Assembly: GCA_963782885.1 (NCBI GenBank)
Contig: CAWALL010000008.1
Span: forward strand, 1-64,000
Length of the DNA: 64,000 nucleotides
Source of the DNA: DATAOG01 sp963782885
GTDB taxonomy: Bacteria; Pseudomonadota; Alphaproteobacteria; Geminicoccales; Geminicoccaceae
Direction of reading: 5' to 3'
Shown: positions 25,370 to 34,369 of the stretch, one piece after another
How positions within the stretch are numbered: position 1 is the first letter of the stretch
Layout: every line of letters begins with the position of its first letter
The notes under the pieces: model-generated
Told to the model about the DNA's origin: nothing
Databases searched by the model: none
Seen by the model: only the letters and a program-made list of their open reading frames with translations
Made by a program: the position numbers and the translations under genes

Positions 25370-26073
25370 ATGATGGATAACGTGCAGGCCTACGAGATCG
25401 GCCGCCACCGCGTTGCCATTGCTGGCCGCCACGGGGTCGGACCGCCTACGGCTTACAGCCTCCTGTTGGCTGAACACATTCCGGAGATGTCGGGCGAAAC
25501 CGTCGTCGACGTCGGCACCGGCTCCCGGCTCCTGGGAATAGTTGCGCGGCTCCAGGGAGCGGGCCGCGTCTACGTGCTCGATTTAATCTCCGTCGCGATG
25601 ACAATGCCGTGCGGAACGGCATGCAGGATGGCTTCGTCCACCTGCCGGTCGGCCGGACCATGATTCCGCTGCCGCCGAGGGAGTGGGCCGACCTGGTGCT
25701 CTGCAACCCGGCGCAACTGCCCTCGCCGGAGGCGGACCGGGCCGACAGCCCATTTTACGCGGGCAGGGACGGCCGCCGGATGATCGAGGAGCTCATACGG
25801 GGCACGCCAGGACGGCTGTCGCCCTCGGGTCGCCTTCTGATGACCCACAACTCGTTGGCCGACTTCCCTGCAAGCTTGCGGCTGATGGAGGCACAGGGCC
25901 TCGAGCCGCACGTGGCCGAGCGCTCACTCGAGTTCCGGCCGTTCATCGATCGTGATTGGCTCGACCAGTTGGGCGGTCCGGCGCGCGGGCTTTACACGGA
26001 TCGCGACGGCCGGGCCCACGAGACCCTGTACGTGGTCGAAGCTCGGCTTCGGTCGGAGGTCTCTGCGAGCTGA
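25370..26073 (+). pseudogene. Class I SAM-dependent methyltransferase (PrmC/HemK-like), frameshifted
   Basis: The first frame from ATG 25370 gives VAIAGRHGVGPPTAYSLLLAE and the SAM motif VVDVGTGSRLLGIVARL, ending VYVLDL. The expected continuation, NLRRDDNAVRNGMQDGF, then LVLCNPAQLPSPE, is in the frame one base earlier, so one base is missing near 25580. The CNPAQLP segment corresponds to the NPPY-type motif of N-methyltransferases but lacks the usual second Pro and the Tyr. The joined protein would be about 234 residues. Real decay and sequencing error are both possible. Confidence 0.7.
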
Positions 26074-26222
26074 CTTCGGCCCGGCGACGGTCGGGCGCCG
26101 GCGCACCTTCGCCCCAGGCCGTGTCCTCCGGTGGCTGGCGCGGCGCCGCGCCAGGCCTTGCTCGCGTCGCGGCTGCGGGTCAGGATTGGGCCGCTGGGCG
26201 ACGAGCCGAGGGGGAGGATCGA

Positions 26223-27956
26223 GTGCACTTTTCGAGCATGACCGGATCCCCCCGCGACCGGCGCAACCAGGAGGCGTTCCGGGCGATCATCGATGAGCTG
26301 GCGCGTGAGCGGCTCGACCGGCGCGGCGCCCTGACCGCCGGCATCGCGGCCGGCCTCTCGGCCGCATCGCTCGGCACGCTCGCTGCGATCGCGTCGAGCC
26401 CGGCGCGCGGCGGGCAGGCCGCCGCCGAGCCGCTTCCGGCGGAGGCCGACTATGTCATCGTCGGCGCGGGCTCGGCCGGCTGCGTGCTGGCGCACCGCCT
26501 GTCCGCCGATCGCGATCTCCGCGTCCTCCTCCTCGAGGCCGGCGGTCCGGCGACCATGCCCGAGATCGCGATCCCGCCGGACTGGCCCGAACTCTCCGGC
26601 AGCGCCGTCGACTGGCGCTACGTGACGACGGCGCAGACCGCGCTTCGCGACCGGGTCGTGCCCTATCCGCGCGGCAAGGTGCTGGGCGGCTCGAGCGCGA
26701 TCAACGGGCTCGCCTACCAGCACGGCCATCGGTCCGGTTACGACCGCTGGGCCGCCGAGGGCTGCCCCGGCTGGGGTTTTTCCGACCTGCTGCCCTACTT
26801 CCGGCGCGCCGAGACCTTCTCGGCCGGCGCCGACGACTGGCACGGCGGCGACGGTCCGCAGCACGTGCTGGCGCTCGAGCACGCCCGGGACCGCCATCCG
26901 GTCGCCGAGGCGTTCCTGGCGGCGGCGGTCGGTCAGGGCTTCCCGTTCAGCGCCGACATCGGCGGCGCGCAGACGACCGGCGCGGCCTGGAACCAGCTGA
27001 GCATCGCCGGGACCCGGCGCGACAGCACCGCCACCGCCTATCTCGACCCGATCGCCGGGCGCCCGAACCTGACCGTCCTGACCGGCGCCGAGGCGCTGCA
27101 TCTGGCGATCGAGGCCGGCCGCTGCACCGGGCTCGTCTACCGGCACCAGCGCAGCGAGCGCCGGGTCCGGGCCGAGCGTGAGGTGATCCTCGCCGCCGGC
27201 GCGGTCGACTCGCCGAAGCTCCTGCTGATCTCCGGAATCGGGCCGGCGGATGATCTGCGCGCACTCGGCATCCCGATCGCCGTTGCTCTCCCGGGCGTCG
27301 GCGCCGGCCTCCAGGACCACATTCTCGGCGCCGGCGTCGCCTACCAGGCGCGCCGACCCGTTCCGCGCTCGCACTACAATCACGGCGAGGGGCTGCTCTA
27401 CGTGCCGGGCGAGCCGGGCCCCGAAGTCCTGATCATGAGCGTGACGCTGCCGTTCGTCCTGCCGAGCGTCGGCCCGGCGCCGGACCCGGCGTACGTCCTC
27501 ACGCCCTGCCTGATGCGACCGGCGAGCCGCGGCAGCATCCGTCTCGCCTCGGCCGACTCGCGCGAGCCGCCGCTGATCGATCCGGGCTTTCTGACCGAGT
27601 TGGCGGATCTCGACGTCATGGTGCAGGCGGTCGCGCTCGCCCGCGAGGTCGGCGCCGCGCCCGAGCTCGCCGACTGGCGCCGGCGCGAGGTCTACCCCGG
27701 CGCCGGCGTCGGGGACCGCCAGGGCCTGCGCGACTTCGCCCGCCGCGCTGCCAATTCCTTCCATCATCCGGTCGGCAGCTGCCGGATGGGCTCGGACGCA
27801 GCGGCGGTGGTCGATCTGGCGCTGCGGGTGCGCGGCATCCAGGGCCTGCGGGTCGTCGACGCTTCGGTCATGCCGGCCCTGCCGCAGGCGATGGTCAATG
27901 CCGCGACCATCGCGATCGCGGAACGCGCGGCCGACCTGATCCTCGGCAAAGCTTAG
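26223..27956 (+). CDS. GMC-family FAD oxidoreductase (choline dehydrogenase-like) with Tat-type leader
   Basis: The 577-residue protein has ADYVIVGAGSAGCVLAHRL (FAD-binding) and the GMC signatures YPRGKVLGGSSAING and GAVDSPKLLLISGIGP. The active-site His/Asn region is FHHPVGSCRMG. GTG 26223 is chosen because GGGGGAGGA precedes it by the right distance; ATG 26238 is possible. Residues 20-70 contain LDRRGALTAGIAAGLSAAS, resembling a twin-arginine signal, so the enzyme may be exported, unlike most cytoplasmic choline dehydrogenases. The substrate is unknown. Confidence 0.85.
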   Translation: MHFSSMTGSPRDRRNQEAFRAIIDELARERLDRRGALTAGIAAGLSAASLGTLAAIASSPARGGQAAAEPLPAEADYVIVGAGSAGCVLAHRLSADRDLRVLLLEAGGPATMPEIAIPPDWPELSGSAVDWRYVTTAQTALRDRVVPYPRGKVLGGSSAINGLAYQHGHRSGYDRWAAEGCPGWGFSDLLPYFRRAETFSAGADDWHGGDGPQHVLALEHARDRHPVAEAFLAAAVGQGFPFSADIGGAQTTGAAWNQLSIAGTRRDSTATAYLDPIAGRPNLTVLTGAEALHLAIEAGRCTGLVYRHQRSERRVRAEREVILAAGAVDSPKLLLISGIGPADDLRALGIPIAVALPGVGAGLQDHILGAGVAYQARRPVPRSHYNHGEGLLYVPGEPGPEVLIMSVTLPFVLPSVGPAPDPAYVLTPCLMRPASRGSIRLASADSREPPLIDPGFLTELADLDVMVQAVALAREVGAAPELADWRRREVYPGAGVGDRQGLRDFARRAANSFHHPVGSCRMGSDAAAVVDLALRVRGIQGLRVVDASVMPALPQAMVNAATIAIAERAADLILGKA

Positions 27957-28011
27957 AGCGCCCGCCCTTGCCTGGGCGCCGGGCCGGGCGCGCCATGGCG
28001 AGCCGCGCGGC

Positions 28012-29012
28012 TCAGAGCCCGACGCGCACCAGCTGGTCCGGAGGATAGCGCTCGCCGGCGGTGATCCCGGGCGGGAAGGCGGCCTCGAGGCGCGCCATCT
28101 CCTCGCCGGTCAGCGCCAGATCGGCGGCGGCAGCGTTCTCCTCGAGGCGGGCGACCCGCTTGGTGCCGGGGATCGGCACGATGTCGTCGTCCCGGGCGAG
28201 CAGCCAGGCGAGTGCGATCTGGGCCGGGGTCGCGCCATGGCCGGCCGCGACCGCGCGCAGCGAGGCGAGCAGGCGCGCGTTCTTGGCGAAGTTCTCGGCC
28301 GCAAACCGCGGGTGCTCGCGCCGGCGGTCGCCCTCCGCGAGGTCGCCGGGGCTCGCGAGCGCGCCGGTGAGGAAGCCGCGGCCGAGCGGGCTGTAGGCGA
28401 CGAAGCCGATCCCGAGCGAGCGGCAGGTCGGCAGGACCTCGGCCTCGGCGTCCCGGGTCCAGAGCGAGTACTCGGTCTGCAACGCGGCGATCGGATGGAC
28501 CGCGGCTGCCCGGCGGATGGTCGCGGGCGCCGCCTCGGACAGGCCGAGAAAGCGCACCTTGCCAGCGCGGACCAGCCCGGCCATGGCGCCGACCGTGTCC
28601 TCGATCGGGACGCGCGGGTCGACCCGGTGCTGGTACGCGGGTCGACCCGGTGCTGGTAGTAGAGGTCGACCACATCGACGCCAAGGCGCTCGAGCGAGGC
28701 ATCGCAGGCGGCGCGCACGTGCTCCGGCCGGCCGTCGACGTCCGGCTTGCCGTCGCGGCGGATGTTGCCGAACTTGGTCGCCAGCACGACCCGCTCGCGG
28801 ATCCCCTTGAGCGCCTCGCCGACCAGCCGCTCGTTGCCGCCGTTGCCGTAGATGTCCGAGGTATCGATCAGGGTCGCCCCGAGCTCGGCCGCGCGCCGGA
28901 TGGTCCGGATCGATTCCCGATCGTCCGCGGGCCCATAGATCGAGGTCATGGTCATGCAGCCGAGGCCGACCGCCCCGACCTCCAGCCGCCCGCCGAGTCT
29001 CCGGGTCTGCAT
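28012..29012 (-). pseudogene. Aldo/keto reductase disrupted by a 23-bp tandem duplication
   Basis: From ATG 29012 the first half reads as a canonical aldo/keto reductase (TRRLGGRLEVGAVGLGCM, LIDTSDIYGNGGNE, VLATKFGN) to VDLYYQHRVDPR. A perfect 23-bp tandem duplication at 28613-28658 then shifts the frame. The second half is intact in the other frame (EDTVGAMAGLVRAGKVRFLG, YSPLGRGFLTGAL, PIPGTKR) to the stop at 28012. Removing one copy restores an uninterrupted protein of about 325 residues. Confidence 0.88.
28613..28658. repeat. Perfect 23-bp tandem duplication inside the aldo/keto reductase gene
   Basis: Copies at 28613-28635 and 28636-28658 are identical and adjacent, starting CGCGGGTCGACCCGG and ending GCTGGTA. 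Because 23 is not a multiple of three, it breaks the reading frame. Precise loss of one copy by slippage or recombination would repair the gene. Confidence 0.95.
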
Positions 29013-29174
29013 CGTGCGATTCCTCCAGTTTCGGTTCCGGACGTCGACGCCCGATCATAAGCTAGATCGAGCCGCAGCAGGATCACCCAGCGCCTGAGCT
29101 CTGGCGAAGGGCGCGCCCCTGTGCTCTCATCTACCTCGGTAGGGGGCATAACGACTGGCGGAGGCAGCGGAGCG

Positions 29175-30098
29175 ATGGCACTCGCGAACGAGCGGATCGC
29201 GTATTTCAATGGCGACTACGTCCCGGAGAGCCAGGTGCGGGTGCCGTTCCGCGACCGCAGCTGGATCTTCGGCGATGGCGCCTTCGACATGACCCGGACC
29301 TTCAACGGCCGGCTGTTCAAGATCAACGAGCACGTCGCGCGCCTCTACCGCTCGCTCAAGGTCCTGCGCATCGACCCCGGCCTGTCGCCGGCCGAGATGA
29401 TCGCCATCAGCGAGGGGGTCAACGAGCGCAACCTGCACCTCCTGGGCCCCGACGAGGACCAGTGGGTCGGCCAGCGGATCTCGCGCGGCATCCACCGGGC
29501 CGAGGGCGACAACTGGGACCACTACGGCCCGACCGTGATCGTCGAATCGATGCCCTTGCCGTTCAAGGCCCGCGCCCGCCTCTACCGGGACGGCATCGAC
29601 GTGGTCGTGCCTTCGGTCCGGCGGGTGGCACCCGACGCGCTGACGCCGCGAGCCAAGACCCACAACTACCTGAATCTGATCACCGCCGACCTCGAGGTCC
29701 ACGCCCACACCCCCGAAGGCTGGACGATCCTGCTCGACGTCAACGGCAACTTGTGCGAGGGCCTGGGCGCCAACATCTTCGTAGTCAAGGACGGCCGCCT
29801 GCTGACCCCCCACGAACGCTACGTCCTGCCCGGCATCAGCCGAGCCACCGCCATCGAGCTCGCGGCCGCGGAAAACATCCCGTTCGCCGAGGCCGACATC
29901 GACCTCTACGACGCCTACACCGCCGAGGAAGCCTTCATCACCTCGACCAGCTTCTGCATCTGCCCGATCCGCACGATCAACGGCACTACGATCGGTTCTT
30001 CCCCCGTTCCCGGCCCGATCACCAAACGCCTGACCGACGCCTACATCCGCCTCGTCGACTGCGACTTCGTTGCCCAGTACCTGAAGCACCTCGGGTGA
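29175..30098 (+). CDS. Class IV PLP-dependent aminotransferase (branched-chain/D-amino acid type)
   Basis: The 307-residue protein starts at ATG 29175 after GGAGCG. It shows PFRDRSWIFGDGAFDMTR, the PLP lysine in PRAKTHNYLNL, and LCEGLGANIFVVKDG, the conserved phosphate-binding region of fold-type IV enzymes. The family includes BCAT, D-amino acid transaminase and ADC lyase. The sequence does not settle which reaction is catalysed. It stands alone between a convergent pair. Confidence 0.85.
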   Translation: MALANERIAYFNGDYVPESQVRVPFRDRSWIFGDGAFDMTRTFNGRLFKINEHVARLYRSLKVLRIDPGLSPAEMIAISEGVNERNLHLLGPDEDQWVGQRISRGIHRAEGDNWDHYGPTVIVESMPLPFKARARLYRDGIDVVVPSVRRVAPDALTPRAKTHNYLNLITADLEVHAHTPEGWTILLDVNGNLCEGLGANIFVVKDGRLLTPHERYVLPGISRATAIELAAAENIPFAEADIDLYDAYTAEEAFITSTSFCICPIRTINGTTIGSSPVPGPITKRLTDAYIRLVDCDFVAQYLKHLG

Positions 30099-30151
30099 GC
30101 AGCGAGTAGTTACCGAAGCACGACACCGCGCCTAGCGGAATCCCGACGGAC

Positions 30152-30586
30152 CTACGAGCCGCTCGGAAGCCTTTCGAGTTCCGCGCGTGGCAAGCGGATG
30201 ACCAGCGGAATCGTCGGTGCTGTCAGACCGCTCAGCCGCCGCCATGAGATTAGCGCAAGGTAGAACTGACGTGAGCCTGCATCGACCGGTAGGTGGAACG
30301 TGACAGAGCAGTTGGCGCCTGCACGGACCATCTTGCTGCGGCCCGACTTGCTGTAGACTATGTCGCGCACAGAATCGCCGATGCTCACCTCGACATTTTT
30401 GCCGAAAAGTACCCGTGCGCCACGCACAATAACGTCAACGTCACTTCGGTTTTCCACCAACACGTCGATCAGTCCCTTGCTGGCGAAGTCATCGTGTCGG
30501 ATGTGCGCGAACGGACGATTCTTCCATAACGCGAGGTAGGTACTGAGCCCCGCTCCCCAGATGGCGATGAGGGTGGTCAACGACAT
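30152..30586 (-). CDS. Hypothetical membrane-anchored protein, 144 aa
   Basis: An N-terminal hydrophobic helix (TTLIAIWGAGLSTYLALW) is followed by a beta-rich domain containing VLVENRSDVDVIVRGARVLF. The composition suggests a single membrane anchor with the domain on one side. Codon use and GC are lower than in neighbouring metabolic genes. I recognise no family. Confidence 0.55.
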   Translation of the reverse strand: MSLTTLIAIWGAGLSTYLALWKNRPFAHIRHDDFASKGLIDVLVENRSDVDVIVRGARVLFGKNVEVSIGDSVRDIVYSKSGRSKMVRAGANCSVTFHLPVDAGSRQFYLALISWRRLSGLTAPTIPLVIRLPRAELERLPSGS

Positions 30587-30673
30587 TGTTCGGCACTCCA
30601 GCCCGCCGCATCCTTCCGAAACTAAGGGAAAGAGGGATCGGCAGGAATGGCGTCCGGGTGGCAGCTGACCAAT

Positions 30674-31024
30674 TCAGGCGGCGGCACGCGGGGTCACTTC
30701 CTGATCGAGCCGGCCAGCGAGAGTCGCGCGGGCAGTCTCGAGTTCGTAGGCCATCTGCAAGCCGAGCCAGAAGTCTGGCGACATATCGAAGAAGCGGGCG
30801 AGCCGGAGCGCCGTGTCGGCGGTGATCGCCCGCTTCCCGCGAACGATCCCAGTGATCCGGTTACGGGGGACGCTGATCGCGTTGGCCAGCGCATAGGCGC
30901 TGAGCCCGAGCGGCTCCAGGAATTCCTCCCGCAAGATTTCGCCTGGATGAATCGCTCCAACCGGCTTCGCGTCGCGGTCGATGACCTCGGCATAATTGAC
31001 GGCAGCATCGCGGGGGATGCTCAT
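30674..31024 (-). CDS. higA: HigA-type antitoxin (XRE HTH)
   Basis: From ATG 31024 the 116-residue protein has GAIHPGEILREEFLEPLGLS, the HigA signature, followed by the HTH (AYALANAISVPRNRITGIVRG) and LARFFDMSPDFWLGLQ. It binds and neutralises HigB and represses the operon through the HTH. It follows higB by 10 bases, the usual higBA order. It ends with DQEVTPRAAA, and nothing is missing. Confidence 0.92.
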   Translation of the reverse strand: MSIPRDAAVNYAEVIDRDAKPVGAIHPGEILREEFLEPLGLSAYALANAISVPRNRITGIVRGKRAITADTALRLARFFDMSPDFWLGLQMAYELETARATLAGRLDQEVTPRAAA

Positions 31025-31034
31025 GACTCGTCCC

Positions 31035-31316
31035 TCAGTGATAGTCCGTGATCTCGACCTCGTAGGCGTCGCCTTCGCGCCAGACGAAGCAGATCCGCCA
31101 TTGATCGTTGATCCGGATGCTGTGCTGGCCGGCACGATCGCCTTTCAGCGCTTCCAGGCGATTGCCCGGCGGAACGCGCAGGTCGGCGAGGCTGGCGCTT
31201 CGATCGAGCATCAACAACTTCTTGCGCTCACTCCGACGGATGTCCGGACCGAAGCCCTTCACCGGAACGTCCTCGAACACCGCTTTGGTGCGCTTGTCGG
31301 CAAAGGTCCTGACCAC
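31035..31316 (-). CDS. higB: HigB-type toxin (RelE superfamily mRNA interferase)
   Basis: The 93-residue protein shows the full HigB pattern: TFADKRTKAVFEDVPVKG, PPGNRLEALKGDRAGQHSIR and INDQWRICFVWREGDAYEVE. HigB cleaves mRNA on the ribosome. The start is GTG 31316, with no ribosome site upstream and a predicted transcription start at about 31315, so the message may be leaderless. The module sits directly behind the permease gene that ends at 31361. Confidence 0.92.
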   Translation of the reverse strand: MVRTFADKRTKAVFEDVPVKGFGPDIRRSERKKLLMLDRSASLADLRVPPGNRLEALKGDRAGQHSIRINDQWRICFVWREGDAYEVEITDYH

Positions 31317-31319
31317 CGC

Positions 31320-31357
31320 GTTATGTAACGCATAACGTAGGTTATGTCAAGCGTAAC
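31320..31357 (-). promoter_or_regulatory. higBA promoter with two overlapping operator palindromes
   Basis: On the minus strand TTGACA (31350-31345) is separated by 17 bases from TACATA (31327-31322), a near-consensus sigma-70 promoter. Two 17-bp dyads of the form GTTATG-N5-C(A/G)TAAC lie at 31320-31336 and 31341-31357, centred 21 bp apart. One covers the -10 box and one the -35 box. This is the expected arrangement for autorepression by HigA. Confidence 0.75.
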
Positions 31358-31360
31358 GAA

Positions 31361-32218
31361 TCACCCCAGCGTGCGGCCCAGGACGCCGGCGCGGTGCATG
31401 AGCCAGGCGATCAGGGCGATGGTGAGGACGCTGAGGCCGATCAGCAGGGTCGCGATCGCGGTGATCGTCGGGTTCACCTGCAGGACCAGCTCGTTGAACA
31501 TGCGTTTCGGGATCGTGTCGTAGGCGCCGGCCAGGAAGATCGTCACGATCACCTCGTCGAAGCTGATGATGAAGGCGAAGATCCAGGCGGCGAGCACCGA
31601 GGGCCAGAGGTTGGGGAGCAGGATGCTGCGGAACATCCGGAACCAGGAGGCGCCGAGGCTCAAGGCCACCTGCTCGATCCGGAGGTCGAAGGCGCGGATT
31701 GCGACCGACATCAGGAGCACGACGTAGGGTACGGTCAGGACCGTGTGGGCGACGATCAGGCCGGGAAGGGTGCCGAGCAGGCCGATCCGCGCGAACACGA
31801 TGTAGAGCGCCACCGCCGTGATCACCGGCGGCAGGATCAAAGGCGCGATGAAGTTGCCCTCGAGCAGCGCCCGGCCGCGGTAGGTGCCGCGGACCAGGCC
31901 GTAGGCCGCGATGCTGCCCAGCGCCAGGGCGGCGGCGCTGGCGCTGAAGGCGACGAGCGCCGAGGTCGCCGCGGCGCGCAGCCAGCGCGGGTCGCCGAAG
32001 AAGGCGTGATACCAGCGCAGCGAGAAACCGGACGGCGGGAAGGCGAGCGAGGACGCGCTCGAGAACGACATCGGCACCACGACCGCGATCGGCAGGCAGA
32101 GGAACAGAAGGACGGCGCCGCTGACCAGGGCCAGCAGCCAGCGGCCAAGCCGGCCTTCGCCCTCGCCGGGGGCGGCCTGGTCGGCCAGTTCGGCCGGCGC
32201 GCTCCCTGCCACCGCCAT
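31361..32218 (-). CDS. ABC transporter permease (PotC/YdcV type)
   Basis: The 285-residue protein has six predicted membrane segments and the EAA-type loop QVALSLGASWFRMFRSILLP that contacts the ATPase. FSSASSLAFPPSGFSLRWY is characteristic of polyamine-type permease II. Its start overlaps the stop of the other permease by one base. No ATPase gene follows: the higBA promoter begins 4 bases after the stop. Confidence 0.88.
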   Translation of the reverse strand: MAVAGSAPAELADQAAPGEGEGRLGRWLLALVSGAVLLFLCLPIAVVVPMSFSSASSLAFPPSGFSLRWYHAFFGDPRWLRAAATSALVAFSASAAALALGSIAAYGLVRGTYRGRALLEGNFIAPLILPPVITAVALYIVFARIGLLGTLPGLIVAHTVLTVPYVVLLMSVAIRAFDLRIEQVALSLGASWFRMFRSILLPNLWPSVLAAWIFAFIISFDEVIVTIFLAGAYDTIPKRMFNELVLQVNPTITAIATLLIGLSVLTIALIAWLMHRAGVLGRTLG

Positions 32219-33057
32219 CAGGTCGGGGTCCGGCCGCCGACCCAGCGGTAGGCGGCGTAGCAGGCAAGGGTCAGGATCAGGAGCACGGTCGAGATCGCGG
32301 CCGCCAGCTCCCAGCGCGGCAGGCGGTTGATCAGGAGATCGAGCATGTTGGCGATCATCGGCACCCGGCCGCCGCCCAGGATCGCGGGCGTGATGAAGAA
32401 CCCGAGCGTCAGGATGAAGACCAGAATGGCGCCGGCCGCGAGCGAGGGGAGGGTGAGCGGGAAAAACACCCGCCAGAAGATGGTCTGCCGGCTTGCGCCG
32501 AGCGAGGCCGCCGCCTGCAGCAGCCGGTCGTCGAGCTTGAGCATCGCGGCGAGCAGCGGCAGGACCAGGAACGGCAGCAGCACGTTGGTCGTGCCGAGGA
32601 CCACGCCCAGCTCGTTGTAGAGGAAGCTCACCGGCGCGCCGATCACGCCCAGGGCCTCGAGGGTCCGGTTGACCAGGCCGTCGTTGCCGAGGATCACGAT
32701 CCAGGCGTAGGTGCGCACGAGGATGCTGACCCAGAACGGCAGCACGACGAGCGCGATCGCGATCAGCTGGCGGCCGGGGGCGAGCGTGCGCATCCAGTAG
32801 GCGAGCGGGTAGCCGAGCAGCGCGCAGACCAGGGTCGCGATCGCCGCGATCCGGAAGGTGTTGCCGAGCACCTTCAGATAGACCGGGCGCTGCAGGATCT
32901 GGGCGTAGTAGCCGAGCGCGTCGGGTGGTGCTCCGATGCTCCAGCCGAGCATCAGGACGATCGGCACATCGAACGCGAACAGCATGAAGAGCACGAGCGG
33001 CAGGACATGGATGACGCCCGCCGGCAGCCGGCGGGGCGTCGCGACCGCGGCCACCAC
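32218..33057 (-). CDS. ABC transporter permease (PotB/YdcU type)
   Basis: The 279-residue protein has an N-terminal cytoplasmic stretch, six membrane helices and the EAA loop LQAAASLGASRQTIFWRVFF. Motifs WVSILVRTYAWIVILG and TPAILGGGRVPMIANML are typical for spermidine/putrescine-type permease I. Translation starts at GTG 33057, 63 bases after the binding-protein gene. It forms the pore with the adjacent permease. Confidence 0.88.
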   Translation of the reverse strand: MVAAVATPRRLPAGVIHVLPLVLFMLFAFDVPIVLMLGWSIGAPPDALGYYAQILQRPVYLKVLGNTFRIAAIATLVCALLGYPLAYWMRTLAPGRQLIAIALVVLPFWVSILVRTYAWIVILGNDGLVNRTLEALGVIGAPVSFLYNELGVVLGTTNVLLPFLVLPLLAAMLKLDDRLLQAAASLGASRQTIFWRVFFPLTLPSLAAGAILVFILTLGFFITPAILGGGRVPMIANMLDLLINRLPRWELAAAISTVLLILTLACYAAYRWVGGRTPT

Positions 33058-33120
33058 GGCTTCAGGCCGAGGCGGTGAAGGCAGGCGCGCGGCCGCGCTC
33101 GCCCGTGCCCAGGACCGGCC

Positions 33121-34197
33121 TCACAGCCCGAGCTTGAACTCCTGCCAGCGGGTCTCGACGGCGTCGGCGTTCTCGAACCACCATTTGGCATCGACCAGGA
33201 ACTGCTTGTCCTTGTTGGCCTTGGTGGTCGGGAACTCGCCCAGCCGGTCCTGCGGCAGCAGCGGCTCGAGGTTCGGGCTGTTGCCGGTATAGGAGACGAC
33301 CTCGGCGGCCTTGGCCTGATTCTCGGGTACGCTCATCTCGTAGAGGATGCCCATCGCGGCGGCCTTCCGGTTGGGGTCGGCGCCCTTGGGCACGGCGAAG
33401 AAGGCGAGGTCGAGCTGGCCCTCGTTGAAGCTGTAGTCGATGCCGTCCTGGCCTGCGACCCGGCCCGACCAGGCGACCGCGTACTGAACCTCGTTGTCCT
33501 TGAGCAGCTGCGGCGGCTGGGCGCCGGCCTGCCACCAGACCGCGACGCTGTCCTTGATCTTATCGAGGCTCGCGAACGCGCGGTCGAGATCGAGCGGGTA
33601 GAGATCCGCGGGCGCCACGCCGTCGGCAATCAGCGCCATCGGCAGGATGTAGGTCGGATAGTCGGGCAAGGCCCGCTTGCCCGGGAAGTTCTCGACGTCC
33701 CAGAACTCCTGCCAGTTGGCCGGCGCCTTGGCGTCCGCGCGCCAGGCCATGATCGTCGAGTAGTACTGATAGCCGTAGCCGTATTCCTGTTTGGCCTCGT
33801 CGAACATCGGCTGCGGCCCGATCGCGTCCCAGTCGAGCGGCTCGACCAGGTCGAGCGCCTTGGCCTGCTCCAGCTCCGGGCTGCCGAGCTCGAGCAGGAC
33901 CGAGGTGACGTTGCCGGCCTCGACCATCGCCCGCAGCTTTCCGAGCCCGCTCGGGTTCTCGCGGACCACGGTGATCCCGCTCGCCTTCTGGAACGGCTCG
34001 AGGTAGCCCGCCTGGATCGAATCCCCGGACGCGCCGCCCGCCTCGGTCATGCGCAGCTCGGTGATGCCGTTGTCCTTGGCGACCTGCTTGATCTTGTCGT
34101 AGTCGACGGCCGACGCCGTCCCGGCCCAGGCCAGCGCCAGCACGCCCGTCAATGCGGCGGTTGCCGCCGTCGACGGCAGGCGGATCTGCAGTCTCAT
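33121..34197 (-). CDS. Extracellular solute-binding protein of a PotD-like ABC transporter
   Basis: A signal peptide (TAATAALTGVLALAWAGTASA) leads a 330-residue mature protein with the family patterns VVRENPSGLGKLRAMVEAGN, WDVENFPGKRALPDYP and NPNRKA-like spacing. ATG 34197 is preferred because GGAAGG lies 7 bases upstream; ATG 34203 is an alternative. It would deliver a polyamine, opine or similar cation to the two permeases downstream. The ligand is not identifiable. Confidence 0.85.
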   Translation of the reverse strand: MRLQIRLPSTAATAALTGVLALAWAGTASAVDYDKIKQVAKDNGITELRMTEAGGASGDSIQAGYLEPFQKASGITVVRENPSGLGKLRAMVEAGNVTSVLLELGSPELEQAKALDLVEPLDWDAIGPQPMFDEAKQEYGYGYQYYSTIMAWRADAKAPANWQEFWDVENFPGKRALPDYPTYILPMALIADGVAPADLYPLDLDRAFASLDKIKDSVAVWWQAGAQPPQLLKDNEVQYAVAWSGRVAGQDGIDYSFNEGQLDLAFFAVPKGADPNRKAAAMGILYEMSVPENQAKAAEVVSYTGNSPNLEPLLPQDRLGEFPTTKANKDKQFLVDAKWWFENADAVETRWQEFKLGL

Positions 34198-34339
34198 CGT
34201 CATCCCTTCCCTGTTTTCGATCCCAGACATTCTGGACACGACCGTACCAGCCACTTGCCGGCCCGCCAAGCGCGCGGGCAGTGCCAGCGTTGCCGTCCCA
34301 CCCTTGACCCGACAGGGCACGAGGGGCAGGTAGAGTATT

Positions 34340-34357
34340 GCGTATTACCTCTTACGC
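34340..34357. promoter_or_regulatory. Short inverted repeat before the AbrB/MazF pair
   Basis: GCGTA and TACGC flank eight bases (34340-34357), 12 bases upstream of the antitoxin ATG. Position and symmetry fit an antitoxin operator. The arms are short, so chance cannot be excluded. Confidence 0.3.
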
Positions 34358-34369
34358 CCGGAAACCAGA

